DNA of 64,000 nucleotides, taken from Planctomycetaceae bacterium. Its GTDB lineage: Bacteria; Planctomycetota; Planctomycetia; Pirellulales; Pirellulaceae. Numbering within the stretch: position 1 is the stretch's first letter; every line of letters begins with the position of its first letter. This document shows positions 8,555 to 17,535 of this stretch, one piece after another. A program made the position numbers and the translations under genes. The notes beneath the pieces were generated by a model that ran no database searches, was not told where the DNA came from, and saw only the letters and a list, made by a program, of their open reading frames with translations. The stretch spans positions 620,001-684,000 of the forward strand of contig JACKHM010000001.1 of assembly GCA_020638995.1 (NCBI GenBank), written 5' to 3'.

Positions 8555-9781
8555 ATGAAACGATCAGTCTTATTGACGACGACCGTGCTTCTAATCGCGT
8601 GCATTGGCTGCCACAAAGCGAGCGAGCCGCAATCAAAGGCCAGCAAAGTCGAACCGGCCGAGAAGGTCACGGCGACGAAGCCCGATTGGAAGTTGGTCAC
8701 GTTGCATATCGAAGGCTTCAAGAAGAGCAAGAGTGGCGGTACGTGAATGTCGTGACCGAACGCGGTCAAACAAGCCCTGGAAGGGCTTGAGGCTGTCTCT
8801 GAGATCCGCGTGGACCTCGAACGAGACAAGTTCGTCGTCAACTATGATGCGTCGCTAGCCGCTGAAGCGGACCTGATCGCGACGATCGAGCAGGAAGGCT
8901 TCACGGCTGCGGTTCAGGCCACGGATCGAGCTGTCGAAGACCCCGAGTTCTTTCGCGAGGCGTTGGCCAAGGCCCGCAGGGAAAAGAAGCCCATCGTCTT
9001 GGACTTCACGGCCTCGTGGTGTGTCCCGTGCCAACGGATGCTTCGTGAAACGTTTCCAGACGAGAAGGTTGCTCGTCTCCTCGAACGGTTTGTCTTGATC
9101 AAGGTGGATACCGACGAGCAGCCAACTCTGGCGAACAAGTACGCTGCGGTCGGGCTTCCCGATGTGCGTCTGCTTTCCCCGGAAGGTGAAGAGCTTCGCC
9201 GGTTTTGCGACTTTCAAGGACCTGACGATTTCGCTCAGGAGTTGGACGAATTGCTTGCGGAAGTTGCTGTCAAGGCGACGGGCGACGAGTTGATTGGGCT
9301 GTCAGCTGACGAGGGTGAACTCAAAGAGGCGTTCAACCGAGACGTTGGCAATGTCCGCCTCATGCTCATTCTCTCGCCCACGTGAGGCCCATGCCAAGAC
9401 GGTGCCCGTGTGGTACAGCAGGAGATTCTCGAAGCGGTGAATCACGAGAAGCTAAAGGTCTACGTGGTCTGGACGCCTGTCTTGAAAGAGGACGATCGCC
9501 AAGCGGCAGTCAAAGCGATCGCACAAATCTCAGACGAGCGTGCCAGTCATTTCTGGGATGCCGACAAAAGCCTCGGCTTTTCGTTAGGAAACGTTGTAAC
9601 GTTGCCACGCGATCGCAACTTGGCGTGGGATGTCTATTTCGCGTTCGACGAAACCGCAACGTGGGGTGACATGCCGCCTAAACCGGCCAGCTGGATGCAC
9701 CAACTAGGAATGGACGCGAGAACGCTGGATGGCGACTCTCTACGTATGTCCGTCGAGAGGCTTCTCGGGACGTCAGAATAA
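8555..9781 (+). CDS. Putative three-selenocysteine HMA-thioredoxin lipoprotein
   Basis: A single frame from ATG 8555 (GGAG five bases upstream) to TAA 9781 encodes 408 residues if UGA codons at 8744, 8753 and 9383 are read as selenocysteine (U64, U67, U277). The order is an N-terminal lipobox-like signal (Cys16 or Cys19), an HMA domain whose CxxC is UxxU (GGT-U-MS-U-PNAVKQAL), a thioredoxin domain with WCVPC (Cys156, Cys159), and a further thioredoxin-like domain with SPT-U-GPC (U277, Cys280). Homology continues on both sides of every UGA in the same frame, and no frame carries an insertion or deletion. SECIS-like hairpins follow the UGAs. The alternative is a pseudogene in which three conserved Cys codons each became TGA; that looks much less likely. 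It probably binds Hg or Cu in the envelope and reduces or transfers it. Confidence 0.8.
8754..8789 (+). promoter_or_regulatory. Candidate bacterial SECIS element for U64/U67
   Basis: Immediately after the second UGA lies a small hairpin (GACCG-AACG-CGGTC, 8754-8767), then a perfect 7-bp stem CAAGCCC/GGGCTTG at 8771-8777 and 8783-8789 with loop UGGAA. The loop G at 8779 is 24 bases past UGA 8753-8755 and 33 past UGA 8744-8746. Both fall inside the 16-37 base window described for bacterial SECIS elements, so one hairpin could serve both codons. Inference from sequence only. Confidence 0.6.
9392..9415 (+). promoter_or_regulatory. Candidate bacterial SECIS element for U277
   Basis: Downstream of UGA 9383-9385 a stem can form: TGCCA/TGGTA (one G-U pair) outside, and ACGG/CCGT inside around the three-base loop UGC. 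The loop G at 9404 is 19 bases after the UGA, within the usual distance range. The inner stem is short, so this is weaker than the first element. Confidence 0.5.
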
Positions 9782-9985
9782 TGTACCGTTGATTCAGCAT
9801 CGGTGTTGCTCTGCCGTCCGATTGATGCGACGCTAATCACAGTGCCGTATCAATTCCTCGTAGGGCGGCAGGGCCGCAACCGATGCGAGCTATCGCTCGG
9901 TTGTCCACAACCCGCTTCCGTTGGTCGCTGGAATCTTGCTGAAATAACATCACTTACGTTGTTTACTGATGTAGGAGTATCGATC

Positions 9986-10831
9986 ATGCGTTGGACAAAT
10001 GTCGTTCTTCTCGGATTTGGATTCTTGGTCCTCTCGTCGTGCAGCAAAAGTCAGCAACCATCGCAAGTAGCAAGTAACGCGCCCTCTGCGGGCCAACCGG
10101 ATTCGCACGAACTGGCGGGTGTCCAGTCTTCCAGTGACGTTCATGCCGAGCATGGTTCGGGCGATGTTCACCAAAAGCACACTCACGAGACGGCGAGCCA
10201 TCACGAAAGTCACGAAGATGCGTCTACGGATCGCCACGGTGGCCCGCAAACGGTGTCGGCCGGGATGCCTCACCACGATGCACATGGTCACGGACACGGA
10301 GACGCCGGGTATACCGGAGAGGAACATGCGGCTGATCACTCAAAGAGCATTGCGGTCGGAGACAAGGTGCCAGACTTTGAGGTCACCATCAATGGCGGGA
10401 AATTCAAGTTAAGCGAGCTGCAGAAAGACAAAGCGATCACCGAGAACGGCACGTTGGTGTTGACGTTCTGGTGTTCGTTCTGCCACAGTTGCCGTGATGT
10501 CGAACACGACTTGAACGCACTGGCCTCACAGTACAAAGGTAAGGCGGGCGTTATCGCGCTAGATGCCAGTGCCGGCGAGACCACCGATGGTGTTGCCGAG
10601 TTTGCCAAAGAGAACGAACTCACACTGCCAATCGCCCTGAACACGAATGGCACTGCCGCCGATATCTTCGGAGTCCGTGTGACAACAACGACCGTGGTCA
10701 TCGATGGCGATGGCGTGCTGCGCTATTGCGGCCGATTCGGCGACGATCGACATGCCTTTGCCGCAGACGCACTCAAAGCAGTGCTTGCGGGTGAGGACGT
10801 TCCGGTAGAAAAGTCGCAACACAAGGGCTGA
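9986..10831 (+). CDS. His-rich lipoprotein with redoxin (TlpA-like) domain
   Basis: The signal peptide ends in LVLSSC, a lipobox with Cys19. Residues about 50-120 are very rich in His, Asp and Gly, a likely metal-binding linker. Residues 125-275 are a thioredoxin-fold redoxin: GDKVPDFEVTINGGKFKLSE, then the active-site region FWCSFCHSC with three cysteines, and GVRVTTTTVVID before the cis-Pro-like turn. The ATG at 9986 has GTAGGAG eight bases upstream. It lies 204 bases after the selenoprotein gene on the same strand and may supply or receive electrons for it in the envelope; that link is inferred from position alone. Confidence 0.8.
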   Translation: MRWTNVVLLGFGFLVLSSCSKSQQPSQVASNAPSAGQPDSHELAGVQSSSDVHAEHGSGDVHQKHTHETASHHESHEDASTDRHGGPQTVSAGMPHHDAHGHGHGDAGYTGEEHAADHSKSIAVGDKVPDFEVTINGGKFKLSELQKDKAITENGTLVLTFWCSFCHSCRDVEHDLNALASQYKGKAGVIALDASAGETTDGVAEFAKENELTLPIALNTNGTAADIFGVRVTTTTVVIDGDGVLRYCGRFGDDRHAFAADALKAVLAGEDVPVEKSQHKG

Positions 10832-10834
10832 CCG

Positions 10835-10865
10835 ATCAAGCGCGCTTGATCCCAGTTTGGGATCG
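10835..10865. terminator. Paired inverted repeats between convergent genes
   Basis: An 18-base perfect palindrome GATCAAGCGCGCTTGATC (10835-10852) overlaps a second hairpin GATCCCA-GTT-TGGGATC (10849-10865). The two share GATC and are mutually exclusive. They begin three bases after the redoxin stop and lie before the stop of the convergent gene. No U-tract follows, so termination is likely but not certain. Confidence 0.5.
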
Positions 10866-10907
10866 ACCAAATGAACCTACATCACTGCCTTAATTGTCGG
10901 ACAACTG

Positions 10908-11762
10908 TTAACCTCCTCCGGCACCCGGCGACGGAGAAGTGACTGTCCGCGTGGCTGCCAGACCGTCGCCTGTCGCCACGGCTTTGCTCCATAGGAGATC
11001 GAGCTCGCCCACGTTGTCGATCTGATAGTGTTCCTGCAGCGCGGTGTCGTAGCCAGCTTCCAGCGCCTGTTGAGCGAAGCGGATGAATCGTTCGGGCGAG
11101 TCTCGTTTGACGAGGAATTCGACCAACGACAGACTCTGGCCGTAGAACGTCCCTCGGTGGGCTCCAAATGGATAACGCTCCGGCACTAGCAACTGAGCCA
11201 GCCGCGGCGTTGTGTTGTTTCGGATCGTGAGATCGAGATCTTTTTGATGACGAGCTTGCTTTTCCTTGGAATCTGCCAATAGCGCGACTCCCTCGTCAGC
11301 CCAACGTGGAGGCTGACGACCCCCGAAACAGTCAGCCAGCACGACATGAGTTAGTTCGTGAGGTAGAGCGCTCTGCTGGCCTTGCTGTGTCGCCCGTAAG
11401 TCGATCTGCCGCACGCAAACATTGCCAAGCCGGTCGAACTGTATCAGCGAACTCCCCGATGTCTGCGCTCCGCCTCGCCCCACCGCAGCGATATAGCTGT
11501 TTAGGTTCGGGTAAAAAATCACTTCACATTTGGGCTGCCATACCGCTGCGTCCGTATTCCCGCGCCACTTCTTCTGCAAGCGTTCTCGCCATGATTCGCA
11601 TACAGCTGCGACTTCGTGTGCGGCAGGCTGACCAGACGGCGACCGCACGACAAAGTTCTTGGTCTCCGCCACGTAAGCGTTCTGACTTCGGTCTCTCGCC
11701 TCTGTATCACGACTCTCGGCTGGAGAAGCTGAGATCGCGACCATGGCAATAGTTATCCACAT
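10908..11762 (-). CDS. Exported peptidase-MA-like (DUF1570-type) putative metalloprotease
   Basis: The protein has a signal peptide of about 18 residues, then a central LPHELTHVVLADCFGG motif with the HExxH zinc signature and a downstream PRWADEGVA glutamate region, the arrangement of gluzincin peptidase-MA-like proteins common in planctomycetes. The C-terminus ends in a Ser/Pro/Gly tail. GGGAG lies seven bases before the ATG at 11762. The substrate is unknown. It is convergent with the redoxin gene. Confidence 0.7.
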   Translation of the reverse strand: MWITIAMVAISASPAESRDTEARDRSQNAYVAETKNFVVRSPSGQPAAHEVAAVCESWRERLQKKWRGNTDAAVWQPKCEVIFYPNLNSYIAAVGRGGAQTSGSSLIQFDRLGNVCVRQIDLRATQQGQQSALPHELTHVVLADCFGGRQPPRWADEGVALLADSKEKQARHQKDLDLTIRNNTTPRLAQLLVPERYPFGAHRGTFYGQSLSLVEFLVKRDSPERFIRFAQQALEAGYDTALQEHYQIDNVGELDLLWSKAVATGDGLAATRTVTSPSPGAGGG

Positions 11763-11800
11763 TCCGTTGCTCCCTATCGCAGCTCAATTAGGAGGACATC

Positions 11801-12043
11801 ATGTCCTTCGTCGGCTCCGATTCCGACACACGCCGCGAAACCACTGATCGAGAGGACGAAAGCTCCGACTTATCAATTAGCGCGCCGCGACGCGTCAGAA
11901 GACGGCTGCCATTTCCCGGAGAACTCTCAAGTATGGGCGTAGCTGGCAGTTATGCAGCTTCCATGGATAACAGGAAAAGATGTTTCGAGGTGACGCCCGC
12001 GTATCGGCGCGGCGACGCGTGCCTTCAATTTGGGCACATCTAG
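11801..12043 (+). CDS. Doubtful small hypothetical protein
   Basis: The ATG at 11801 follows a strong AGGAGG five bases upstream, which is the main reason to list it. The 80-residue product is charged and Arg-rich, with no signal peptide, membrane segment or recognised motif. It may be the first part of a gene whose remainder is lost, since the next frame downstream is itself a fragment. Confidence 0.25.
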   Translation: MSFVGSDSDTRRETTDREDESSDLSISAPRRVRRRLPFPGELSSMGVAGSYAASMDNRKRCFEVTPAYRRGDACLQFGHI

Positions 12044-12236
12044 CTTGGTGGAGGGTCAAGGGGTGCTGGGCGGAGCCCCAGAATCTCTAGCGATCACGAC
12101 CAATGACATGTAGCTTCGGAAAGAATCCCACGGTGTTAGAATTTCCCGCGTGGGCTGCTCTCGTCTAAACTCGACCCACCGGGTGAAGCCTAACAGCCGG
12201 ATTCGTCGGCGATGCGAGCGACAACCGTTGACAGTG

Positions 12237-12938
12237 ATGATGGTTAGCCAAATTGCCGAGCTGGATTCGCCCCGAAAACGCGCACTCGAAGAAGCTGGAC
12301 TCGACTCGCCCTACCCGTTGCTAGGCACGTTTCTTGCGGGCCCCGATTCATTGGCGAGTTTCGCAAGTGACCAGCCACTAAACACGGAAGACCGACCAGT
12401 GATCGAGTTCAGAAGTCCGCGTCTAGGCGAGAGGCTAAACACGAGCGATCTCGCTGCGGAGATGCTCGGTATGCTGAGCCTGTTACAAGAACCGATTCAT
12501 CCGAACTACATCACCGTCAATCCGACATCGGCTGCGAAAGTGCTCGGCGCTCAGCGAGCACGCTGGACGGCCCGACAAGGATTAATCGCGAAAAACTACG
12601 GCAGCCATGTAGAAGCAGCTCAACTATTCCAGGCAGCACTCGCGCAATACCCGGCCGACGATCTCGCGAGACACGAGATGGAAGTTTACCTGGTAGCTCA
12701 TGCCAAACAGTGCCTCGATCGTGGACTGTTTAATCAGGCACGTCAAGTTCTTCAGCAGGCGGTTAAAGTGAACCCTCGCTCGATCGGGGCGCTCGGTAGC
12801 CTGGCAGCATTGGAAGAGCAAGCCGGCAACCGCACGGAGGCGAACAGGCTCTGGGAACGCGCTTTGTCCGTGGATCCACATGATCGTGACATACGCCGCC
12901 GCGTCGCCAATGCCGGAAGCACTTTTGACCGATACTGA
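12237..12938 (+). pseudogene. C-terminal remnant of a spermidine-synthase-like membrane protein with TPR repeats
   Basis: The frame begins abruptly inside a domain. LNTEDRPVIEFRSPR is the hallmark near the end of large membrane proteins with a spermidine-synthase-like domain, and the usual N-terminal membrane helices and Rossmann core are absent upstream. TPR-like helices follow (residues about 110-230, e.g. NQARQVLQQAVKVNPRS). The two adjacent ATGs at 12237 and 12240 lack a ribosome binding site. I read it as a 5'-truncated gene. Expression of the TPR part as a separate protein cannot be excluded. Confidence 0.5.
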
Positions 12939-13257
12939 TACTTGCTGGCCAGACGCTCAGCGATGTCACGTTCTGAAAGCAGCCTATGCACGGGCCAGCC
13001 AGAGGACTCGGTGTCGGCAGGCGATCTGCCTGTCTTCTTATTGTGGGATTTTGAGTTTTTCCGATCAGCATCCGTGAAGAACTCGACACCGCCGCGCATC
13101 TAAATGGGCAAAGAAATGAAAGAGTCTAGATGCGATGTTGCCCTAAATGCTCGCATGCAAGATCGTGGCTGCCTAACATATAGGTGTGACTCGAGGAATG
13201 ACCCCACGGCGTGATGGACCGCGCCTATTTCGCCTTGTGCGGAAAGGAGATGTGTTC
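12939..13257. other. Intergenic region with ECF-type promoter
   Basis: No gene is visible. It contains the promoter at 13076-13103 and a leader of roughly 150 bases before the GHGG protein gene. Confidence 0.5.
13076..13103 (+). promoter_or_regulatory. ECF-type promoter, GHGG/TPR gene
   Basis: GAAGAAC at 13076-13082, 13 bases, then GCATCTAA at 13096-13103, matching the eight-copy GTGAAGAAA-N13-GCATCTAA motif. It points toward the start at 13258. The -35-like box has one change (C for the last A). Confidence 0.6.
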
Positions 13258-14397
13258 ATGTCTCGCTTACTCTCGATTCGAACAGTGTTGAGTATCGCGG
13301 CCCTCTTCGCCGTAGCAATGATTTCGTCACCCGCTTGGTCACAACATGGCGGCGGTCACGGTGGCTTCGGTGGAGGTCACGGCGGATACAGTGGAGGTCA
13401 TGGCGGCTTCGGTGGAGGGCACGGTGGATACAGTGGTGGCCATAGTGGATACGGCATTGGCCATAGTGGATACAGCGGTGGCCATAGTGAATACGGAGTG
13501 CATGGCGGGCTGCACGGATACAGTGGCAGCGGCTACGGGCATTATGGGTACGGTCACGATTACGGGCATGGCTATGCAGGCCACGGGGCCGGACTATACG
13601 GCTACGGTCATGGCGGCCATCTGCACGGCTACGGTTACCACGACTATTACCCGCATTCGTTTTACGACCACTATCCCAGCTATTACGACAGTTATCCGTA
13701 CTATGGCTGGTATCCGTCGTTCAGCGTATCGCTATATCCCTGGTACGGCTTCTATGGCGCGGGAGACCAATTGGACCGAGTGGTCGTGAATCGGCCTGTG
13801 ATCACCGACGAGCATGTAAGCCACGAGCTTGCATCCGCCCCAGCGGAACCTCCGACATCTGTGACGGCGACCGCCCAGGGACGGCAGTATCAACAACAAG
13901 CCGAATCGGCGCTTCGCGCCGGTCGCACGGATCAAGCGCTGCGACTCGCCAACCATGCGTTGGTCGAGATGCCGCGTGACGGCAAGCTGTTGCTGTTCGT
14001 CTCACATACGCTGCTGGCCACGGGTGACTACCGGGGTGCTGCCGCCGCCATCCATCAAGCCGCCACGTTGTTGGAAAAGGACGATTGGGGCTATGTGACT
14101 AAGAACTGGAAGAACTACTATCGCGGTCGGGGCTATGCAGACGCGATGGATAAGTTGAACGAGTACGTGAAGAAGAACCCGGACGAAGCGTACGCCCACT
14201 TTCTGCGTGCGTACCACTTCGGATTCATGGGACAGAAAGAATTTGCCCAAAAGGAAATGGCCAGAGCCATTGAACTGGAAGGCCGCGATCAATTGGCCGT
14301 CGAACTGTTGAAGATGTTCGGCGGCGAACAACCGGACCTCATTCTGGACCCAACACCCTCTGATACGACTCATGACGACAGCGATCATGATCATTAG
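13258..14397 (+). CDS. Exported His/Gly/Tyr-rich protein with TPR domain
   Basis: A signal peptide (to about residue 28, ending PAWS-Q) is followed by a repetitive segment of GHGGFGG/GHGGYSG units (residues 29-100) and a Tyr/His-rich stretch to about 185. The second half is helical with TPR-like repeats (AESALRAGRTDQALRLANHALVE and following) to the Asp/His-rich end HDDSDHDH. The repeats and terminal histidines suggest metal binding or surface adhesion; neither is shown. AGGAG lies nine bases before the ATG at 13258, and an ECF-type promoter precedes the gene. Confidence 0.75.
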   Translation: MSRLLSIRTVLSIAALFAVAMISSPAWSQHGGGHGGFGGGHGGYSGGHGGFGGGHGGYSGGHSGYGIGHSGYSGGHSEYGVHGGLHGYSGSGYGHYGYGHDYGHGYAGHGAGLYGYGHGGHLHGYGYHDYYPHSFYDHYPSYYDSYPYYGWYPSFSVSLYPWYGFYGAGDQLDRVVVNRPVITDEHVSHELASAPAEPPTSVTATAQGRQYQQQAESALRAGRTDQALRLANHALVEMPRDGKLLLFVSHTLLATGDYRGAAAAIHQAATLLEKDDWGYVTKNWKNYYRGRGYADAMDKLNEYVKKNPDEAYAHFLRAYHFGFMGQKEFAQKEMARAIELEGRDQLAVELLKMFGGEQPDLILDPTPSDTTHDDSDHDH

Positions 14398-14648
14398 TAC
14401 CGTTCGGGAGTTCCAGCCTTCATCGCGGACAACACAGTTCATGGCGAGAGAATTTGTGAGAGGATAGTCAGCGTACCTTCTGGCGCACAACCGCCATTTT
14501 CTTCTGGTACAAGTAGCATTCGCCTAGACGCTTCTATGGATGAATCTCGTATCACGAACGGGCATTCTTCGAGCCGATAAGCCCAGCAATCCAACTGTAT
14601 TTGTTATTTGCGCCTAGCCTACTTGAAGCTCGACGAAAGGATTCGGTC

Positions 14649-15821
14649 ATGAGCACACGCTGGACACTGACGTCTCTTGCGGCGGCGCTAGTCTTGCTCC
14701 TCACGACGCTACGAGGAAACGCCGACGACCTCGCACCAACACCAAACGTAGCGAGACTGCTCGCCGAGTTTCAAGTACCGCGGGATGCGGACGAACTTCT
14801 CCTGCCCGTCACGTTTCGGGGAGACCGTTATCTCTTCATACTCGACACGGGCTCGGATCTGACGATCTTCGACAGCTGCTTTCGGCCGCATCTGGGCAAC
14901 GCGATACGGACCTCTCGCGCGAAGACGCCTAGCGGCGAAATGCGAGTTGACTTGTTTCCATCTCCAAGTGCCAGGCTCGGCGAGTTGAACATGCAAAACG
15001 CTTTGCCAGTCATCTGTACGGACCTGAGCCAAGTCCGGGAAGTCACAGGGCATGAGGTATACGGCATGATCGGAATGGGCTTTCTGCGAGACCACGTACT
15101 GAAGCTCGACCTCGACCGCAGTATCGTGTCCTTTTTGCGGTCAGCGCCGCCCGAGTCAGGGCAGCCGGTACGCATTTTCTATCGCAGCCTGCACCCACGT
15201 GTTACGGCAGACGTAGCCGGCGTTATCGCCGACTTCACGGTCGACACCGGCTGTTCCCAAAGCGGAAACATCGAGACGAGCATCTTCGACCAACTAACTG
15301 ACCGGCAACACGTCCGAGCGATCGGCTTGACACAATCGGCAACACTGTCCGGAATAAAAGATTGGCGCAACGGTCGCGTTACCTCTGTCTCGCTCAATGG
15401 GTTCACTCATCGAGACCTCGTCCTTACAGAAGCTCAAGACAACCAATTGGGATTAGCGTATCTTTCGCGATACGTCGTGACCCTTGACTTTCCCAACGCA
15501 ACGATGTACCTGAACCCAGGGAAACGATTTGACAGGCCGGATCGGCGTGACATGAGCGGTCTGCACTTACTTCGTAGCGAGAATACTGTCGTTGTTCATT
15601 CCGTCGATGCGGGAAGCCCTGCGGCATCGGCTAACGTGCAGCAGCACGATGTCATTGTCACTGTGAATGGCAGACCCGCAAGTGACTACAGTCTCCCTGC
15701 ACTGCGGCACTTGCTGTGTGCAAAGGGGCGAACCATCACCATCTCAATCGCACACGACAGCCTACCAAGAGAAGTAACGTTACGTTTGCTGGAATGGCGT
15801 GAGATTTCAGCGCGGCAATAA
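14649..15821 (+). CDS. Exported retropepsin-like aspartyl protease with PDZ domain
   Basis: After a signal peptide (residues 1-25) two aspartyl-protease half sites are visible: FILDTGSDLTIFDSCF near residue 65 and FTVDTGCSQSGNIE near residue 200. The tandem Asp-Thr-Gly motifs indicate a complete pepsin-like or duplicated retropepsin fold. Residues about 305-385 form a PDZ domain (VVVHSVDAGSPAASANVQQHDVI). Planctomycetes often carry such proteins; the substrate is unknown. The ATG at 14649 has AAAGGA upstream. Confidence 0.75.
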   Translation: MSTRWTLTSLAAALVLLLTTLRGNADDLAPTPNVARLLAEFQVPRDADELLLPVTFRGDRYLFILDTGSDLTIFDSCFRPHLGNAIRTSRAKTPSGEMRVDLFPSPSARLGELNMQNALPVICTDLSQVREVTGHEVYGMIGMGFLRDHVLKLDLDRSIVSFLRSAPPESGQPVRIFYRSLHPRVTADVAGVIADFTVDTGCSQSGNIETSIFDQLTDRQHVRAIGLTQSATLSGIKDWRNGRVTSVSLNGFTHRDLVLTEAQDNQLGLAYLSRYVVTLDFPNATMYLNPGKRFDRPDRRDMSGLHLLRSENTVVVHSVDAGSPAASANVQQHDVIVTVNGRPASDYSLPALRHLLCAKGRTITISIAHDSLPREVTLRLLEWREISARQ

Positions 15822-15894
15822 CCCTCGCCGTACGGCCCAACATCGAGGTTTCGCCGACTTCCTGTCTCCGAGTGAGGACTTCTCTTCCAGCGAT

Positions 15895-17535
15895 TTAATA
15901 CCTCAACGTCGACTGAATGTAGAAGAAGTCCGCGTCATTTCCGCTGGCCCCGTTTGTGGCCAAGCCAGCCGGCCCGGCTTGGATCGCCGCGCTGTCGAAG
16001 TAATCGCCAGCGAAGAAGTGCGAATAGCCAAACCAGACATCAAACCTTGGCGTGACGACCCACTGAAGCAGCAGGTCAAGTTCTTGTCCGATGTCGTCTC
16101 CCGCCGAACCGGTTGGGTCATGGTAGATCGGTGCCCCGCCAGCGTCGTATAGAGCGTCGCGCGACTGCTGTAGCCAGAAAGCGTGATACCAGGCCAAAAA
16201 CTTCCAATTGTCAGCCAACTGGAGTGTTAGAAGCATGTTCAAATCTTCGATGTTCTGTCGGCCAACGATATCCATCCAGCCGAGATACTTGTGACCTAAC
16301 GGAAAATACTGGTTCGCCGTGCCAACTTTACCGTCAGTCGGGTCCGCGTCGCCTGACGCCCAATCGTAGTAGAGCCACAGCGAAGGTTTCCAGCACACCT
16401 GCTCAAAGTCGTGCCCCAAGCCAATCGTGAAGTTGCCCGCCTGAATGTCATCTGGTCCGAACTGTCCGAATTGGTACCCGCCCTCGAACTCCCACAGCAA
16501 CTCCTGCCAAGATCCTTTGAGACGCGTGCCAAATGCGTTGTAATCGAAGTCACCAGCCGTCAGGTTGGCGCTGCTCCGCGTACCGCTGTAATCAGCTAAC
16601 CGCAGGAAGTAAAAGTCGGCCGCTTTCCCAGGTTCCGTCTTATAAGTCGCGTAAACGCCCGCAAACTCTTGCTGGTCGTTCGAGCTATCGAAATTGCGGT
16701 CGTGCGGCAAGTGTTGGGCGAAAGGAACGGGTCGCGTCCACCAACCGTCGATGTTCCATTTCTCACCTTTCCAGAATCCTTTCGCTCCGTCGAACGTGCG
16801 GCGTGTATTGCTCCAGTCTAAGGGAGAGATGAACCTCTCGGCACCGTACAGCAATTCCTGTCGTCCGCCGCGTGCCCACACATCGCCGTAACTATCGCTC
16901 CACAATCGAACATCGGTGAAAAGATTGAGGGCATCGATGCGATTCACCTCGATACCGCGTGGCTGAAAATCGTGCCCATTGCTCGTCGCATCAATCGCCT
17001 CGCCAAAGAATCGTACGCGATCACCCAACTCCGCATTCAAGTACAAACGCGTGCGGTGTAGCAGGAAATCGTCACTGGTTCCATTGAGCGGCTTCGTTCG
17101 CAGGTTGTGTTCGCTCTGGTATCGCAGCCGATATTCGCCACCGACGTCGAACGTTAGCCAGTCACCAATGCCGCGTCTTTTGAGAGACTCCCCCAAGTGC
17201 CAGTCGTCATAGCACGGGTCGCACAGGTAGTCGAAGTTGTTATCGTAAAAGAGCCCTTTGTAGGCACTCCGAGCGGCCTTGGCTGACGGGGTCTTCATCG
17301 CACCTCCCAGACTCTGCAGACATCCGCTCTCGCAAGTTTGCGACTGACAACTCGCACAAACGGCCAATCCATGATTCGCCTCGATAGCTGAAGCCTCGGT
17401 CGCTGCGATGCCATCGTTATCGAGCGAAGCGGTCAAGGCGGGAGATGCATACGGCGACTCATCTTGGCCGAACGTCACCGTCTCACAAACAACGAACGTG
17501 AAAAAGACAGCTGATAGCAGAAAGGGAAATCGCAT
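15895..17535 (-). CDS. Alginate-export-family (AlgE-like) outer-membrane beta-barrel protein
   Basis: The product is an outer-membrane porin-like protein. It has a signal peptide (residues 1-22), a Cys-rich stretch (CASCQSQTCESGC, 57-70), then a beta-barrel in which YRLRYQSEHNLR, FFGEAIDATSNG and WARGGRQELLYG are typical of the alginate_exp family. It ends in an aromatic-terminated strand, DFFYIQSTLRY, as outer-membrane proteins do. The start at 17535 is chosen for the signal peptide and GAGG six bases upstream. What it exports is not evident; the family name should not be taken as substrate. Confidence 0.75.
   Translation of the reverse strand: MRFPFLLSAVFFTFVVCETVTFGQDESPYASPALTASLDNDGIAATEASAIEANHGLAVCASCQSQTCESGCLQSLGGAMKTPSAKAARSAYKGLFYDNNFDYLCDPCYDDWHLGESLKRRGIGDWLTFDVGGEYRLRYQSEHNLRTKPLNGTSDDFLLHRTRLYLNAELGDRVRFFGEAIDATSNGHDFQPRGIEVNRIDALNLFTDVRLWSDSYGDVWARGGRQELLYGAERFISPLDWSNTRRTFDGAKGFWKGEKWNIDGWWTRPVPFAQHLPHDRNFDSSNDQQEFAGVYATYKTEPGKAADFYFLRLADYSGTRSSANLTAGDFDYNAFGTRLKGSWQELLWEFEGGYQFGQFGPDDIQAGNFTIGLGHDFEQVCWKPSLWLYYDWASGDADPTDGKVGTANQYFPLGHKYLGWMDIVGRQNIEDLNMLLTLQLADNWKFLAWYHAFWLQQSRDALYDAGGAPIYHDPTGSAGDDIGQELDLLLQWVVTPRFDVWFGYSHFFAGDYFDSAAIQAGPAGLATNGASGNDADFFYIQSTLRY

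Noticed and set aside
8744..8755. Reading the two TGA codons as a frameshift or sequencing error
   Set aside because: Both stops are in the same frame as the flanking homology; no insertion or deletion restores a better protein, and the third TGA also falls on a conserved Cys.
12160..12170. CGTCTAA as a -10-like box
   Set aside because: No GTGAAGAA-like box at the proper distance.
13360..13500. Short direct DNA repeats that might suggest a CRISPR array
   Set aside because: They encode GHGG units in frame, with no spacer-like unique sequences of constant length.
13346..13789. Thr/Ala/Val-rich frame overlapping the GHGG repeats
   Set aside because: Out-of-frame reading of the repetitive DNA; the GHGG frame has the signal peptide and ribosome site.
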